Source: an uncultured Pseudomonadota bacterium (GTDB lineage: Bacteria; Pseudomonadota; Gammaproteobacteria; Methylococcales; Methylomonadaceae). Taken from it: a stretch of DNA of 56,527 bases. The notes below the pieces were generated by a model, which did not search any database, was not told the origin of the DNA, and saw nothing but the letters and a program-made list of their open reading frames with translations. This document shows, piece by piece, positions 1 to 9,471 of this stretch. The stretch lies in contig CAIXED010000045.1 of NCBI GenBank assembly GCA_903918375.1, forward strand, positions 1 to 56,527, in the 5' to 3' direction. Each line of letters starts with the position of its first letter. The stretch's first letter is position 1. Made by a program: the position numbers and the translations under genes.

Positions 1-1
1 C

Positions 2-1306
2 GGTACCGGCACCAATGCCGGTACTTACACCAGTGTTGCCAGCGGCGCCGACAGCAACTACAACCTGAGTTTTATTGATGGCAGTTTGAAAATCAACAAA
101 GCCAATGCGATTGTCACCGCCAACAGTGATTTGACCAAGGTTTACAACGGCCTTGATCAAAGCGTGACAGGCTTTACCGCCACCGGCTTGGTGAATGGTG
201 AAACCGAAGCGGTGTTGACTAATGTGACCGCCAGCGGCAGCGGCATCAATGCCGGCACCTACAGCAGTGTGGCCAGTGGTACCGATAGCAACTACAACCT
301 TCGCTTTGTGGATGGTCGCTTGCAAATCGCTAAAGCCGATGCCACCGTCACGGCTAATAGCGACTTGACTAAGGTTTACAACGGCCTTGATCAAAGCGTG
401 ACAGGCTTTACCGCCACCGGCTTGGTGAATGGTGAAACCGAAGCGGTGTTGACTAATGTGACCGCCAGCGGTACCGGCACCAATGCCGGTACCTACAGCA
501 GTGTGGCCAGTGGTACCGATAGCAACTACAACCTCAGCTTTGTGGACGGCAGTTTGCAAATAGATAAAGCGCCTTTAACATTATCAGCAAGCAATTTATC
601 GAAAATTTATGATGGAACAGCGTTACTCTCGAATATTAATCTAATTACTAATGGTGTTTTTTATAGTGATCAAGTCAATGTAATCGCTAACGGTAGCTTT
701 GAAAATAATCAAAGTAATGTCGGTACTAGTTTGGCATACACCTTAAATAATTTATTGCTGTCAGGTAGTGATGCCAATAACTACAGGATTGTGAATCAGG
801 TCACAGGTATTGGCGCTATTCAGCCTAAGCCGTTGATAATGATTGGCTCACAAGCTAAAGATAAAGTCTACGATGGTAATGTCGTAGCGCAAGTCACTTC
901 GGGTGATTTGATTGGATTGGTCGGTAATCAAACTTTAGGTGTTAATGTATTAGCCGAGTTCAAGTCTGCTGATGTCGCTAATAATATACCAGTAAACGCT
1001 ATTTATAAATTTAGTGATGGACAAAATGGTGGATTGTTGTCTAATTATTTATTACCTGATATTCAGTTATTGACCGCTTGTATTTTGCCATTGCCTAAAA
1101 AAGTTAACGCAGTTTCCGAAATCAATCCTGTGCCAGTCAATCCAAAATTTGAGATGGTTGATTCAAAACCGATGATTGATGAAAAAGTCTTTGGTGTTCA
1201 GTTAAATAAAGACATGCAAGCGCAATGTTCTGATGAGTTTTCAAAAGAATGTTCAAATAAAAGAGCTGGACTGAGAAAAGGTAATAAGTTTGAAACTTTT
1301 TATTAA
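2..1306 (+). CDS. MBG/YDG-repeat surface adhesin, C-terminal part (5' partial)
   Basis: The reading frame is open from base 2, so the start lies upstream of the window. The visible part begins with near-identical 78-residue repeats containing LTKVYNGLDQSVTGF and SNYNLSFVDG, the pattern of the MBG domain. Two diverged YDG-type units follow (LSKIYDGTAL, DKVYDGNVVAQV). These domains are known from long secreted haemagglutinin-like adhesins that are usually exported by two-partner secretion. The last 80 residues are hydrophilic, with two cysteines near the end (QCSDEFSKEC). No beta-barrel or sorting motif is seen. The frame stops just before a hairpin at 1323-1354. The export signal and partner would be upstream and are not visible, so the export route is an inference. 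Confidence 0.85.
   Translation, partial: GTGTNAGTYTSVASGADSNYNLSFIDGSLKINKANAIVTANSDLTKVYNGLDQSVTGFTATGLVNGETEAVLTNVTASGSGINAGTYSSVASGTDSNYNLRFVDGRLQIAKADATVTANSDLTKVYNGLDQSVTGFTATGLVNGETEAVLTNVTASGTGTNAGTYSSVASGTDSNYNLSFVDGSLQIDKAPLTLSASNLSKIYDGTALLSNINLITNGVFYSDQVNVIANGSFENNQSNVGTSLAYTLNNLLLSGSDANNYRIVNQVTGIGAIQPKPLIMIGSQAKDKVYDGNVVAQVTSGDLIGLVGNQTLGVNVLAEFKSADVANNIPVNAIYKFSDGQNGGLLSNYLLPDIQLLTACILPLPKKVNAVSEINPVPVNPKFEMVDSKPMIDEKVFGVQLNKDMQAQCSDEFSKECSNKRAGLRKGNKFETFY
101..568 (+). repeat. Tandem 234-bp coding repeats, two full units plus a partial one
   Basis: Units start at 101 and 335, 234 bp (78 codons) apart. The end of a preceding unit occupies bases 2-100. Bases 137-237 and 371-471 are identical over 101 bp, and the rest of each unit differs at scattered sites. 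Such identity implies recent duplication or ongoing recombination within the adhesin gene. Copy number may therefore vary between strains and may be collapsed in an assembly. Confidence 0.9.
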
Positions 1307-1322
1307 TCTGCTTTGGGAATAG

Positions 1323-1354
1323 TATTGCCGATATAAAAACTAATATCGGCAATA
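1323..1354. terminator. Palindromic hairpin between convergent genes
   Basis: A perfect 12-bp stem (tattgccgatat with its complement) encloses an 8-base loop, 17 bp after the adhesin stop and 5 bp after the stop of the convergent DUF3309 gene. There is no clear T-run on either side. A bidirectional terminator is the likely reading but is not proven. Confidence 0.5.
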
Positions 1355-1358
1355 TAGA

Positions 1359-1523
1359 TTAAATAATTCCTATTAAAGCTAAGACCAATAAAATGATTAA
1401 AACCAAGCCTACTACTTGAGTGGGAGCGTATCCCCATTGTCGGCTATGTGACCAAACCGGTAGTACGCCTAACAACATTAAAAAAAGAATAGTAAATATA
1501 ATCGTAGAAATTGACATGCTCAT
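1359..1523 (-). CDS. DUF3309 family small membrane protein
   Basis: The 54-residue product is one long hydrophobic stretch (IIFTILFLMLLGVLP), a short polar middle VWSHSRQWGYAPT, then a second hydrophobic stretch ending LALIGII. The SHSRQWGYAP segment between two membrane helices is characteristic of DUF3309, a family of about 50-residue proteins common in proteobacteria with no established function. The start at 1523 is chosen because AGGA lies 8 bases upstream. A second ATG two codons on (1517) is the alternative. The gene is convergent with the adhesin and lies 98 bp downstream of the CheB-CheR gene on the same strand, so they might be co-transcribed. Role unknown. Confidence 0.75.
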   Translation of the reverse strand: MSMSISTIIFTILFLMLLGVLPVWSHSRQWGYAPTQVVGLVLIILLVLALIGII

Positions 1524-1621
1524 GGCTAGATTCCTAGGCTGTGATGTAAAAGTGCTATGTCAGTATAGAGTCATACTTTATAGCTTGTCTGTGTTTTACA
1601 GCACATAAGCAATTTATTTTA

Positions 1622-4204
1622 TTAAGACTTTTCTCGTAGTTGTGCTTCTAAATGTTTGGTTTCAGAGATGTCAATAAAAGTAATCACTACGCCATCAATA
1701 ATATTGTCATGGGTTCGATAAGGCATAATGCGTACTTTGAACCAGCGTTGGTTGTTGGCAGTAACTTGTTTTTCTTTGAATATTAAGGTGCGAAGCACGT
1801 CTTCGGCATCTTGTTGCAATTGTGGATAATCTAAATCGTTAACAATATCTGATAGTGGGCGACCTAAATCACTATTGATTAATTTAAACAAATTGGTTGA
1901 ATTGCTGGTGAATCGACGTATATGTAAGGCATTGTCAAGAAATATGGTGGCAATTTCCATGCTATTGAGTAAATTGTTCATATCGTTGCTTGCCCTAGAT
2001 AAATCGTCTAGTTTGGCTTGTAATTGAGCATTTACAGTTTGTAATTCTTCATTTAATGACTGCATTTCTTCTTTAGATGTCATTAATTCTTCGTTCGATG
2101 ACTGTAGTTCTTCGTTAGTGGATTGTAGTTCTTCGTTGGCGGATCGCAGCTCTTCTTGCGAGGATTGCATATCTTCATAAGCTGATTGCAATTGTTCGCG
2201 GGTGCGTTTTAATTCGGTTTGTAATTTATGATGCTCTACATTACTACCGGTTTCCTGTGATTCTTTAGTTTCAGGGCGAGGTACATCGGTAAATACAACA
2301 ATTAACATGCCATTTAAAGCTTTTGGTTTATTAATTGCCTGAACAGTTAAGTTGATTGATTGGTTGATATTGTGAGATTCGACGGTTAAGTTTTTAATTT
2401 CTACCGCTTGAGTTTGATGTTGTGCTGTTTTTAATGCGGCAGATAATTCGTGGCGAATGCCATCACGCGCCATAGCATGAATATTCCAATTAGCTTTGCC
2501 TGCAGCAGGTTCTAAGTATTTACCTGTACGGCCACTAATAAATAATATATCTCCAGCAAAGTTAACTAATACAGCTGCTGGTGTAAATTGTTGTAGTAAA
2601 AGTTGTTCCGCTAATGTTTGTATATTGGCGATGGTCGGTGGTTTTTGCTCGGTACCTTGGTTAATAGATATCGATGGTAAGTATTTGGTAGGGAATTCAA
2701 TGCCGATAGGAAATGGGTATTGGATTCGTCGATATAAGCGTGATTTATTGTCGACTGTGCTGAATAAATGAGTGAAACCGCTAACTGTTTCTGCGTTACC
2801 TAATAATAAGACACCGTTGGTATTTAGTGTGTAATAAAACAAGGGTATTAATTTGTTTTGAAGCTCGGTATTAAGGTAAATTAATAAATTTCTGCAGAAT
2901 AATATATCTAGTTTGGTGAATGGTGGGTCCATGACTAGATTTTGTGGAGCAAAAATCACCATTTCCCGTAGATCTTTATTGATTCGATAACCATTACCTT
3001 CAATCGTAAAGAATTGCGATAATCGCTCCGCAGATACATCGGCTTTAATATTGGATGGATAATAACCTTGTCTAGCTATTTCTATAGCATCTTGGTCAAG
3101 GTCGGTTGCAAATATTTGTAATTTAAGTGAATTTGGTAATTGATTTGAGAGTAATGCTTCTTTGAAGATAATGGCTAGTGAATATGCCTCTTCTCCGGTT
3201 GAACAGGCTGCGACCCAAGCTCTGATTGGTTTGTTTTTATCATGGTTTAAGGTTAGTTCAGGCAGTATATTGGTTTTTAGTATATCCCATACTGCCGGAT
3301 CTCGGAAAAATTGGGTGACGCCAATTAATAATTCTTTAAATAATAAATCCAATTCTTGTGGGTTTTCATGCAAATAGTGCACATACTCCATAATGGATTG
3401 GATTTGGTGTAAACCTATGCGGCGTTCTATGCGGCGATAAATAGTATTTTTTTTGTATAGCGAAAAATCATTGCCATTGCGTTCGCGTAGCATAATGACA
3501 ATTTGATCTAAAGCACTTTGTGATTTTAACGTCAAAATAGGCTCTGAGATGTCGGATAAATTGGGGCAACCTGTTTTAATATAATTGATAATTTGTGTCC
3601 ACATTTCGTTGGGTTCAGCAATGATGTCGGCTAGACCTCCATCAATGGCGCTGAGCGGCATACTGTCAAATTTGGCTGATTCTGGTTTTTGGGCTAAAGC
3701 TAAGCCACCATTTTCTTTGATTGCTCGTAACCCCAAGGTGCCGTCGGAGCCCATGCCTGATAGCACGATACCTATTGCTGCTTGTTTTTGGTCTTGGGCA
3801 AGGGCACGAAAAAAACCGTCAATCGGTAATCTAAAGCCCCGATGAGCAATCGGTTCTAGTAAAAGCAGCCGACCATGTAAAATTGATAAGTCTTTGTTAG
3901 GTGGAATGACGTAAACCCAGTTTGGTTTGACTTTAACTCGCTCGCTCGCTTCTACCACCTTTAATTTGGTAATGTGCTGTAATAGGCTTGGAAGCATGTC
4001 CGGTTGAGTGGGGTCAAGATGCTGAATTACCACAAAGGCGACATTGCTGGTCGTGCTGATAGAGCTAAAAAATTGTTCGAGTGCTTCTAGGCCGCCAGCA
4101 GAGGCCCCAATGCCTATGATGATTGGTGTGTTGTTAATTAGTGTTGAGTCCATCTTGATTTTTTGAATATCTGAGTCAAGACGAGGTGAGTGAGTTTTGT
4201 CCAT
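1622..4204 (-). CDS. CheB-CheR-PAS fusion protein (chemotaxis methylesterase/methyltransferase hybrid)
   Basis: The N-terminal CheB methylesterase domain (about residues 28-210) has the catalytic Ser35 (GIGASAGG), His62 (IQHLDPTQPD) and Asp154 (SGMGSDGT). A CheR methyltransferase follows (about 225-490) with IYRRIERRIGL, the SAM-binding AACSTGEEAYSL and CRNLLIYL. About residues 655-745 form a heptad-rich coiled coil (repeated ELQSxNEEL). A single PAS domain ends the protein. Such hybrids act on glutamate residues of sensory proteins, or serve as sensory scaffolds. There is no receiver domain and no histidine kinase, which longer relatives carry after the PAS. No chemoreceptor or Che gene lies nearby, so its target is unknown. 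Both enzymatic motifs look intact. Confidence 0.93.
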   Translation of the reverse strand: MDKTHSPRLDSDIQKIKMDSTLINNTPIIIGIGASAGGLEALEQFFSSISTTSNVAFVVIQHLDPTQPDMLPSLLQHITKLKVVEASERVKVKPNWVYVIPPNKDLSILHGRLLLLEPIAHRGFRLPIDGFFRALAQDQKQAAIGIVLSGMGSDGTLGLRAIKENGGLALAQKPESAKFDSMPLSAIDGGLADIIAEPNEMWTQIINYIKTGCPNLSDISEPILTLKSQSALDQIVIMLRERNGNDFSLYKKNTIYRRIERRIGLHQIQSIMEYVHYLHENPQELDLLFKELLIGVTQFFRDPAVWDILKTNILPELTLNHDKNKPIRAWVAACSTGEEAYSLAIIFKEALLSNQLPNSLKLQIFATDLDQDAIEIARQGYYPSNIKADVSAERLSQFFTIEGNGYRINKDLREMVIFAPQNLVMDPPFTKLDILFCRNLLIYLNTELQNKLIPLFYYTLNTNGVLLLGNAETVSGFTHLFSTVDNKSRLYRRIQYPFPIGIEFPTKYLPSISINQGTEQKPPTIANIQTLAEQLLLQQFTPAAVLVNFAGDILFISGRTGKYLEPAAGKANWNIHAMARDGIRHELSAALKTAQHQTQAVEIKNLTVESHNINQSINLTVQAINKPKALNGMLIVVFTDVPRPETKESQETGSNVEHHKLQTELKRTREQLQSAYEDMQSSQEELRSANEELQSTNEELQSSNEELMTSKEEMQSLNEELQTVNAQLQAKLDDLSRASNDMNNLLNSMEIATIFLDNALHIRRFTSNSTNLFKLINSDLGRPLSDIVNDLDYPQLQQDAEDVLRTLIFKEKQVTANNQRWFKVRIMPYRTHDNIIDGVVITFIDISETKHLEAQLREKS

Positions 4205-4431
4205 GATTCAGTTTGATGTTGGTTTTATGTAACTAAAGCATAGCATGATATTAAATTATTCATAGGCTAGCTTAATCTGCAGCTAGTTTATTGAATCTAT
4301 CGGATATCTGAATTGCGATTATCAGTTTTTTGTTAATTTAAGGTAAATAGATTTCAGGTTTTTAATATCTGGATTAGTGTTATTTATAAATAATATTTTT
4401 ATTAATTTTAATGTATTTGAATAGTTAAGCT

Positions 4432-4593
4432 ATGAAAAGTAGAGATGACCAGGCTACACGTAGAGCCAAAAATATTGCAGCGGTTGTTTATATGATTGTG
4501 CTGATTTTTTTAGTCGGAGGCTCATATCTTCATCAGCACAAACAAGAGTCAGCCGTTCAAACAGAGGCGAATCCTAGTCAATTAGAACAGTGA
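4432..4593 (+). CDS. Hypothetical 53-residue single-pass membrane protein
   Basis: The frame starts with a basic segment (MKSRDDQATRRAKN), followed by a hydrophobic helix (IAAVVYMIVLIFLVGG) and a short polar tail, a plausible N-in single-span topology. It lies 112 bp upstream of alaC on the same strand and is divergent from the CheB-CheR gene. The ribosome binding site is weak. Codon composition and the clean helix support a real gene, but no family was recognised and a chance ORF is possible. Confidence 0.5.
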   Translation: MKSRDDQATRRAKNIAAVVYMIVLIFLVGGSYLHQHKQESAVQTEANPSQLEQ

Positions 4594-4705
4594 TTTAGCT
4601 TGGTTAAGGGCTGTTTTCAGCTTGTTGAAATTGACAATGCCCAGTAACACCAGTACCTTAGCCACCTTTGTTTAGAATTTATCAAACTTGCCACAAGAGT
4701 CGTTA

Positions 4706-5893
4706 ATGGAAGAATTTCAACGTATCAGCCGTCTCCCGCCTTATGTTTTTAATATCGTTAATGAACTGAAAGCCAAAGCCCGAGCGGATGGTGAAGACAT
4801 TATCGATTTTGGGATGGGCAATCCTGATCAACCAACACCACCGCATATTCTGAAAAAAATGCTGGAAGTCGCCGAGCGTGGTGATACCCATCGTTATTCA
4901 GTTTCTAAAGGTATTCCACGATTACGCAAAGCGATTTGTACTTGGTACAAAAACCGTTTCGATGTCGATTTGGATTACAACAGCGAAGCGATTGTCACTA
5001 TCGGTTCTAAAGAAGGTTTATCACATTTAGCATTAGCTACTTTAGGCCCAGGCGATGTGGTTTTAGTGCCCAATCCAGCCTATCCAATCCATCCTTATGG
5101 CGTAGTGATTGCCGGTGCTGATTTGCGCCATGTGCCATTAACACCGGGGACCGATTTTTTTGAAGAATTAAATAAAGCAATTGCTGAATGCTGGCCTAAG
5201 CCAAAAATGTTGATTCTTAACTTTCCTGGCAATCCAACCAGCCAATGCGTGGAATTGGATTTCTTCGAGAAAGTGGTAGCGATTTGTAAAGAACATAATA
5301 TCTGGATAGTTCACGATATCGCTTATGCCGACATCGTCTTTGATGGCTATGTTGCACCGTCAATTTTGCAAGTGCCTGGCGCTAAAGAGATTGCGGTTGA
5401 GTTTTTCTCATTATCAAAAAGCTACAACATGCCAGGCTGGCGGGTAGGCTTTATGTGCGGTAATCCGACTTTGGTGTCAGCATTAACTCGGATTAAGTCT
5501 TACATGGACTACGGCACTTTCACCCCGATTCAAGTCGCGGCGATTACTGCCTTGGAAGGTCCACAAGACTGCGTTAAAGAAATTTGCGAAATGTATCGAG
5601 TTCGCCGCGATGTGTTGTGCGATGGTCTAAATGCGATGGGCTGGAAAGTCGAAAAACCTAAAGCCACCATGTTTGTTTGGGTGCCAATTCCAGAAGCTTA
5701 TAAAGCGATGGGTTCCATCGAATTCGCTAAAAAATTAATTATCGATGCCAAAGTAGCGGTTTCGCCAGGTGTTGGTTTTGGTCAATACGGCGATGACCAT
5801 ATTCGCTTTAGTTTGATCGAAAACGAGCATAGAACACGGCAGGCGCTTCGCAGCATCCGCAATATGCTCAAGAAAGATAACGTCATTGTATAA
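4706..5893 (+). CDS. alaC: Alanine transaminase (class I/II aminotransferase)
   Basis: A fold-type I PLP aminotransferase of 395 residues. It contains the substrate-loop motif [12 protein letters not shown], the NPxxP-like [18 protein letters not shown] with the PLP-contacting Asp and Tyr, and [12 protein letters not shown] with the Schiff-base lysine (residue 238). This pattern is typical of AlaC, which makes alanine from pyruvate and glutamate. ATG 4706 is preferred over the in-frame TTG at 4688, since AAGAG lies 6 bases before it and the family begins around EEFxRI. A candidate -35 TTGACA sits at 4631-4636 without a good -10. It is followed 36 bp later by hom and then thrC, an amino-acid operon. 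Specificity within the family is inferred. Confidence 0.9.
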   Translation: MEEFQRISRLPPYVFNIVNELKAKARADGEDIIDFGMGNPDQPTPPHILKKMLEVAERGDTHRYSVSKGIPRLRKAICTWYKNRFDVDLDYNSEAIVTIGSKEGLSHLALATLGPGDVVLVPNPAYPIHPYGVVIAGADLRHVPLTPGTDFFEELNKAIAECWPKPKMLILNFPGNPTSQCVELDFFEKVVAICKEHNIWIVHDIAYADIVFDGYVAPSILQVPGAKEIAVEFFSLSKSYNMPGWRVGFMCGNPTLVSALTRIKSYMDYGTFTPIQVAAITALEGPQDCVKEICEMYRVRRDVLCDGLNAMGWKVEKPKATMFVWVPIPEAYKAMGSIEFAKKLIIDAKVAVSPGVGFGQYGDDHIRFSLIENEHRTRQALRSIRNMLKKDNVIV

Positions 5894-5929
5894 TCGCCGC
5901 CATTTTTGGTTTAGCAGTAGGAGTCAGGT

Positions 5930-7240
5930 TTGAAGCCGGTAAAAGTAGGTGTTTTAGGATTAGGGACTGTCGGTGGTGGCACCGTCAATGTACTGAAAAG
6001 GAATGCCGAGGAAATTGCTCGCCGCGCAGGTCGGCAGATTGTCGTCACGCGTGCCTCAGCGCGTGATTTGAGTCTGCAACGTATTTGCGACACTCAGGAT
6101 ATTGATTTAACCACCGATCCATTCGAGATTGTTAACGATCCCGACATTGAGATTGTGGTTGAACTGATCGGCGGTTACGACTTAGCCAAAAAATTGGTGT
6201 TAACCGCGATTGCCAACGGCAAGCACGTTGTTACCGCCAATAAAGCTTTGCTTGCTTTGCACGGTAACGAAATTTTCGCCGAAGCCAGCAAACAAGGTGT
6301 GATGGTGTTGTTTGAAGCGGCAGTTGCGGGTGGTATTCCTATCATCAAAGCAATTCGCGAAGGCCTCAGCGGCAACCGTATCAAATGGTTGGCGGGGATT
6401 ATCAACGGCACAGGCAACTTCATCCTGACCGAAATGCGCGACAAAGGCCGTGATTTTGCTGATGTATTAGCCGAAGCCCAAGCTTTAGGCTATGCCGAAG
6501 CTGATCCAACTTTCGATGTTGAAGGGATTGATGCAGGTCACAAATTAACCATTTTGGCTTCCATCGCTTTTGGCATTCCGTTGAATTTTGACAAAGTGTT
6601 TACCGAAGGTATCACCCAAATTACCCGTGCCGATGTTGAATATGCTGAAGCTTTGGGTTATCGAATCAAACATTTAGGTATCGCCCGTAACACCGAAAAC
6701 GGTGTTGAATTGCGCGTTCACCCAACCTTAATCCCAAGCCGTCGTTTAATCGCCAATGTTGATGGTGTAATGAATGCGGTATTGGTCTGTGGTGATGCTG
6801 TTGGCCCAACCTTGTACTATGGTGCTGGTGCCGGTGCAGAACCGACCGCTTCAGCGGTGGTAGCGGATTTGGTTGATGCGGTGCGGGCAATGACTACCGC
6901 GCCTGAAAATCGCGTGCCTTATTTGGCATTCCAAGCCGATTCAGTGGTTGAATTGCCGATTTTATCGGCTGACGATATTAAAACCGCTTACTACTTGCGC
7001 CTAACTGCCGAAGATAAGCCAGGTGTATTAGCCGATGTCACTCGGATTTTGGCCGCACACAACATCAGCATCGAAGCCTTGATACAAAAAGAACCACTCA
7101 AAGGTGAGTCATCGGTATCTATCATCATGTTGACTCAACTAACACTCGAAAAAGAAATGAACGCCGCGATCGCGGAAATCGAAGCGCTGGCAACTGTCAG
7201 CGGCAAAGTCGCCCGTATTCGCTTAGAAACTTTAGGATAA
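5930..7240 (+). CDS. hom: Homoserine dehydrogenase
   Basis: Converts aspartate semialdehyde to homoserine for threonine and methionine synthesis. The N-terminal NAD(P)-binding motif VLGLGTVGGG is followed by TANKALLALHG and GIINGTGNFILT from the catalytic domain. A C-terminal ACT domain (about residues 355-430, KPGVLADVTRILAAHNISIEA) suggests feedback control by threonine. At 436 residues it is the usual length of the monofunctional enzyme, with no aspartokinase fused. The start is TTG at 5930, supported by AGGAG six bases upstream; no ATG fits the conserved N-terminus. It is followed 3 bp later by thrC. Confidence 0.97.
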   Translation: MKPVKVGVLGLGTVGGGTVNVLKRNAEEIARRAGRQIVVTRASARDLSLQRICDTQDIDLTTDPFEIVNDPDIEIVVELIGGYDLAKKLVLTAIANGKHVVTANKALLALHGNEIFAEASKQGVMVLFEAAVAGGIPIIKAIREGLSGNRIKWLAGIINGTGNFILTEMRDKGRDFADVLAEAQALGYAEADPTFDVEGIDAGHKLTILASIAFGIPLNFDKVFTEGITQITRADVEYAEALGYRIKHLGIARNTENGVELRVHPTLIPSRRLIANVDGVMNAVLVCGDAVGPTLYYGAGAGAEPTASAVVADLVDAVRAMTTAPENRVPYLAFQADSVVELPILSADDIKTAYYLRLTAEDKPGVLADVTRILAAHNISIEALIQKEPLKGESSVSIIMLTQLTLEKEMNAAIAEIEALATVSGKVARIRLETLG

Positions 7241-7243
7241 ATA

Positions 7244-8338
7244 ATGGCAGCACATACACGTTATACCGGCTTGATTGAACATTATCGCGACCGTTTACCG
7301 GTTTCAGATAGCACCCGCTTAATCAGCCTAGGTGAAGGTAATACCCCGCTCATTCAATTGCACAACATTCCAAAATTGATTGGCAAAGACGTCACTATCT
7401 ACGTCAAATTTGAAGGTCTTAACCCAACCGGATCGTTTAAAGATCGCGGTATGACTATGGCGGTCACTAAAGCCGTTGAAGCGGGTAGCCAAGCGATTAT
7501 CTGCGCTTCAACCGGTAATACCTCGGCTGCTGCTGCTGCTTACGCAGTTCGTGCTGGTATCAAAGCGTTCGTTTTAATCCCAGAAGGCAAAATCGCTTTA
7601 GGTAAATTGGCGCAAACCTTGATGTACGGCGCTCAAATTATCCAAATCAACGGCAACTTTGATGCCGGTATGTCTTTGGTTAAACAAGTGGCAGACCATG
7701 CACCGGTGACCATCGTTAACTCGATTAACCCATACCGTTTGGAAGGCCAAAAAACCGCAGCGTTTGAAATTGTTGATGAATTAGGCACCGCGCCTGATTA
7801 TCACTGCCTACCTGTTGGCAATGCTGGCAACATCACTGCTTACTGGAAAGGTTACAGCGAATACGCGACCGACAGCGCGACTCACAAAGCGGTGACTAAC
7901 AAACGTCCAGTGATGTGCGGTTATCAAGCGGCTGGTGCTGCGCCATTCGTGGTCGGCAAAATGGTCGATAACCCAGAAACTATCGCTACCGCGATCCGTA
8001 TCGGTCATCCACAATCATGGGATTTGGCTTGGAAAGTTCAAGACGAATCAAAAGGCTGGTTCGATTCACAAACCGACGAGCAAATCTTGGTAGCACAAAA
8101 AATGCTGTCACAACACGAAGGCATTTTCTGTGAACCTGCTTCAGCAGCTTCATTATCGGGTGCCTTGCAAGACATCGCCTCTGGCAAAATCCCAGAAGGC
8201 AGCACTATCGTTTGTACTTTGACTGGCAACGGTATTAAAGATCCTGACATTGCGATTGCACAATGCAAAGACGCGCATCCGGTGACCATTGATGCATCGT
8301 TAGACGCTGTGAAAAGAGCGATTTTGGATAATATGTAA
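7244..8338 (+). CDS. thrC: Threonine synthase
   Basis: PLP-dependent enzyme converting O-phosphohomoserine to threonine. [11 protein letters not shown] carries the PLP lysine (Lys66), and the phosphate-binding region [14 protein letters not shown] and the glycine-rich [14 protein letters not shown] are typical. At 364 residues it is the short bacterial type. The AGGA ribosome binding site overlaps the hom stop codon and the genes are 3 bp apart, so translation is coupled. The operon ends at a GTAG-headed hairpin about 13 bp downstream. Confidence 0.97.
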   Translation: MAAHTRYTGLIEHYRDRLPVSDSTRLISLGEGNTPLIQLHNIPKLIGKDVTIYVKFEGLNPTGSFKDRGMTMAVTKAVEAGSQAIICASTGNTSAAAAAYAVRAGIKAFVLIPEGKIALGKLAQTLMYGAQIIQINGNFDAGMSLVKQVADHAPVTIVNSINPYRLEGQKTAAFEIVDELGTAPDYHCLPVGNAGNITAYWKGYSEYATDSATHKAVTNKRPVMCGYQAAGAAPFVVGKMVDNPETIATAIRIGHPQSWDLAWKVQDESKGWFDSQTDEQILVAQKMLSQHEGIFCEPASAASLSGALQDIASGKIPEGSTIVCTLTGNGIKDPDIAIAQCKDAHPVTIDASLDAVKRAILDNM

Positions 8339-8350
8339 TTGATGTTTTTG

Positions 8351-8381
8351 GTAGGGTGCATAACGTTAAGGCTTATGCACC
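8351..8381. repeat. GTAG-headed REP-like palindrome downstream of thrC
   Basis: GTAG is followed by a hairpin with a 9-bp perfect stem (ggtgcataa) and a 9-base loop. The tetranucleotide head plus palindrome is the form of REP sequences mobilised by RAYT transposases. Similar units occur at 26491 and 41413. It could also end transcription of thrC. The remaining 170 bp to the next gene hold nothing recognisable. Confidence 0.6.
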
Positions 8382-8551
8382 TTATCTCATTAGTTGAGCA
8401 TTACTTGAGGCTTCGGAAATATAGGCTAGAAAATCGAATAGATTGAATGTGTTACCGAATACATCTAATCAAACTGTTTTTTAGTGCTTAGGACAAGTGT
8501 TCTCAAAAAATTAAGGCTTTTGCTAGGTCTCACGTTGTTTACCGCCACCTT

Positions 8552-9370
8552 TTGGATGCTCACCAAATTATGATTAAAACTTGGACAAGTCATTTAAAAA
8601 TCGCAAATTACCTATTGTTGATAGTTGTCTTGTTTTTAGCAGGATGTGCATCAGCTCCAGGCCCTGTAAATGTCAAAGGTGAGGCGGTTTCAGATATTTA
8701 TTCAGTTTTTACAAACGGTGAAATCAGGCTTACGTGTAACTCACCCTCCTGTGCTGGTGGGTTTGGGTCTATTAGACGAGAAGCAAAGATTTTCTACGAT
8801 AATGGTCTATGGAAAGATTTAGTTTATGCAGTGGCTGGAGTTGGATATAAGGAAGATTTAGCTTATTTTTATCTAGGTGCCGCAGCAGAAAATTTGGGCT
8901 ATTTGGATGCTGCGCAAACTTATTACCGCTTAGCGGATACCGTACATAAATGCGATGGATGGCTTAATAACTGTGATGGTTTTGATATACCAGCATTATT
9001 GAGCCAAGCTCGAATCCGTATTCCTCAAACAGTCCAACCTGAAGATGTTGCGAGTAATAATAAAAACAAGCTTATTAGTCCTATTTCTGCCGATCCGAGT
9101 AGAGCGAGTTTGTTCTACAATCAACAGCCGATTTATCCTACAGAATCCAGAATAGCCAATGAACAAGGACAGGTGCTTATAAGTGTTTTAGTTAATGCGG
9201 ACGGTACTCCTCAGAAAGTGGCGGTATTTAAATCTAGTGGTTATATAAGACTGGATGATGCGGCTTTGACTGCGGTTATTAAATGGCGATTCTTGCCTGC
9301 CAATAAAAATGGCCAACCGATAGAATCTCGGGTGATAGTTCCAATTAAATTTTCATTGAAAAGTGAATAG
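8552..9370 (+). CDS. Lipoprotein with C-terminal TonB domain
   Basis: A signal peptide with lipobox LAGC (Cys near residue 32) predicts an envelope lipoprotein. The middle (about residues 70-135) resembles a TPR-like helical segment (AYFYLGAAAENLGYLDAAQTYYRLAD). The C-terminal 85 residues match the TonB/energy-transducer fold: YPTESRIANEQGQVLISV, then DAALTAVIKWRFLPA. TonB domains normally sit on a proline-rich, inner-membrane-anchored protein. Here the domain is on a lipoprotein with no long proline stretch and no ExbBD nearby, so classical energy transduction is doubtful. ATG 8552 and ATG 8570 are both possible starts; neither has a strong ribosome binding site. Confidence 0.8.
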   Translation: MDAHQIMIKTWTSHLKIANYLLLIVVLFLAGCASAPGPVNVKGEAVSDIYSVFTNGEIRLTCNSPSCAGGFGSIRREAKIFYDNGLWKDLVYAVAGVGYKEDLAYFYLGAAAENLGYLDAAQTYYRLADTVHKCDGWLNNCDGFDIPALLSQARIRIPQTVQPEDVASNNKNKLISPISADPSRASLFYNQQPIYPTESRIANEQGQVLISVLVNADGTPQKVAVFKSSGYIRLDDAALTAVIKWRFLPANKNGQPIESRVIVPIKFSLKSE

Positions 9371-9471
9371 CAGGTAATTTATTTCTGTAGCGACTCAAAA
9401 ATTTGGTTACTTCGTTACACTATAAGCTTGTCCGAGGTTTTACGTGCTATTTAGCAAGCTTAGGAGGTTGT

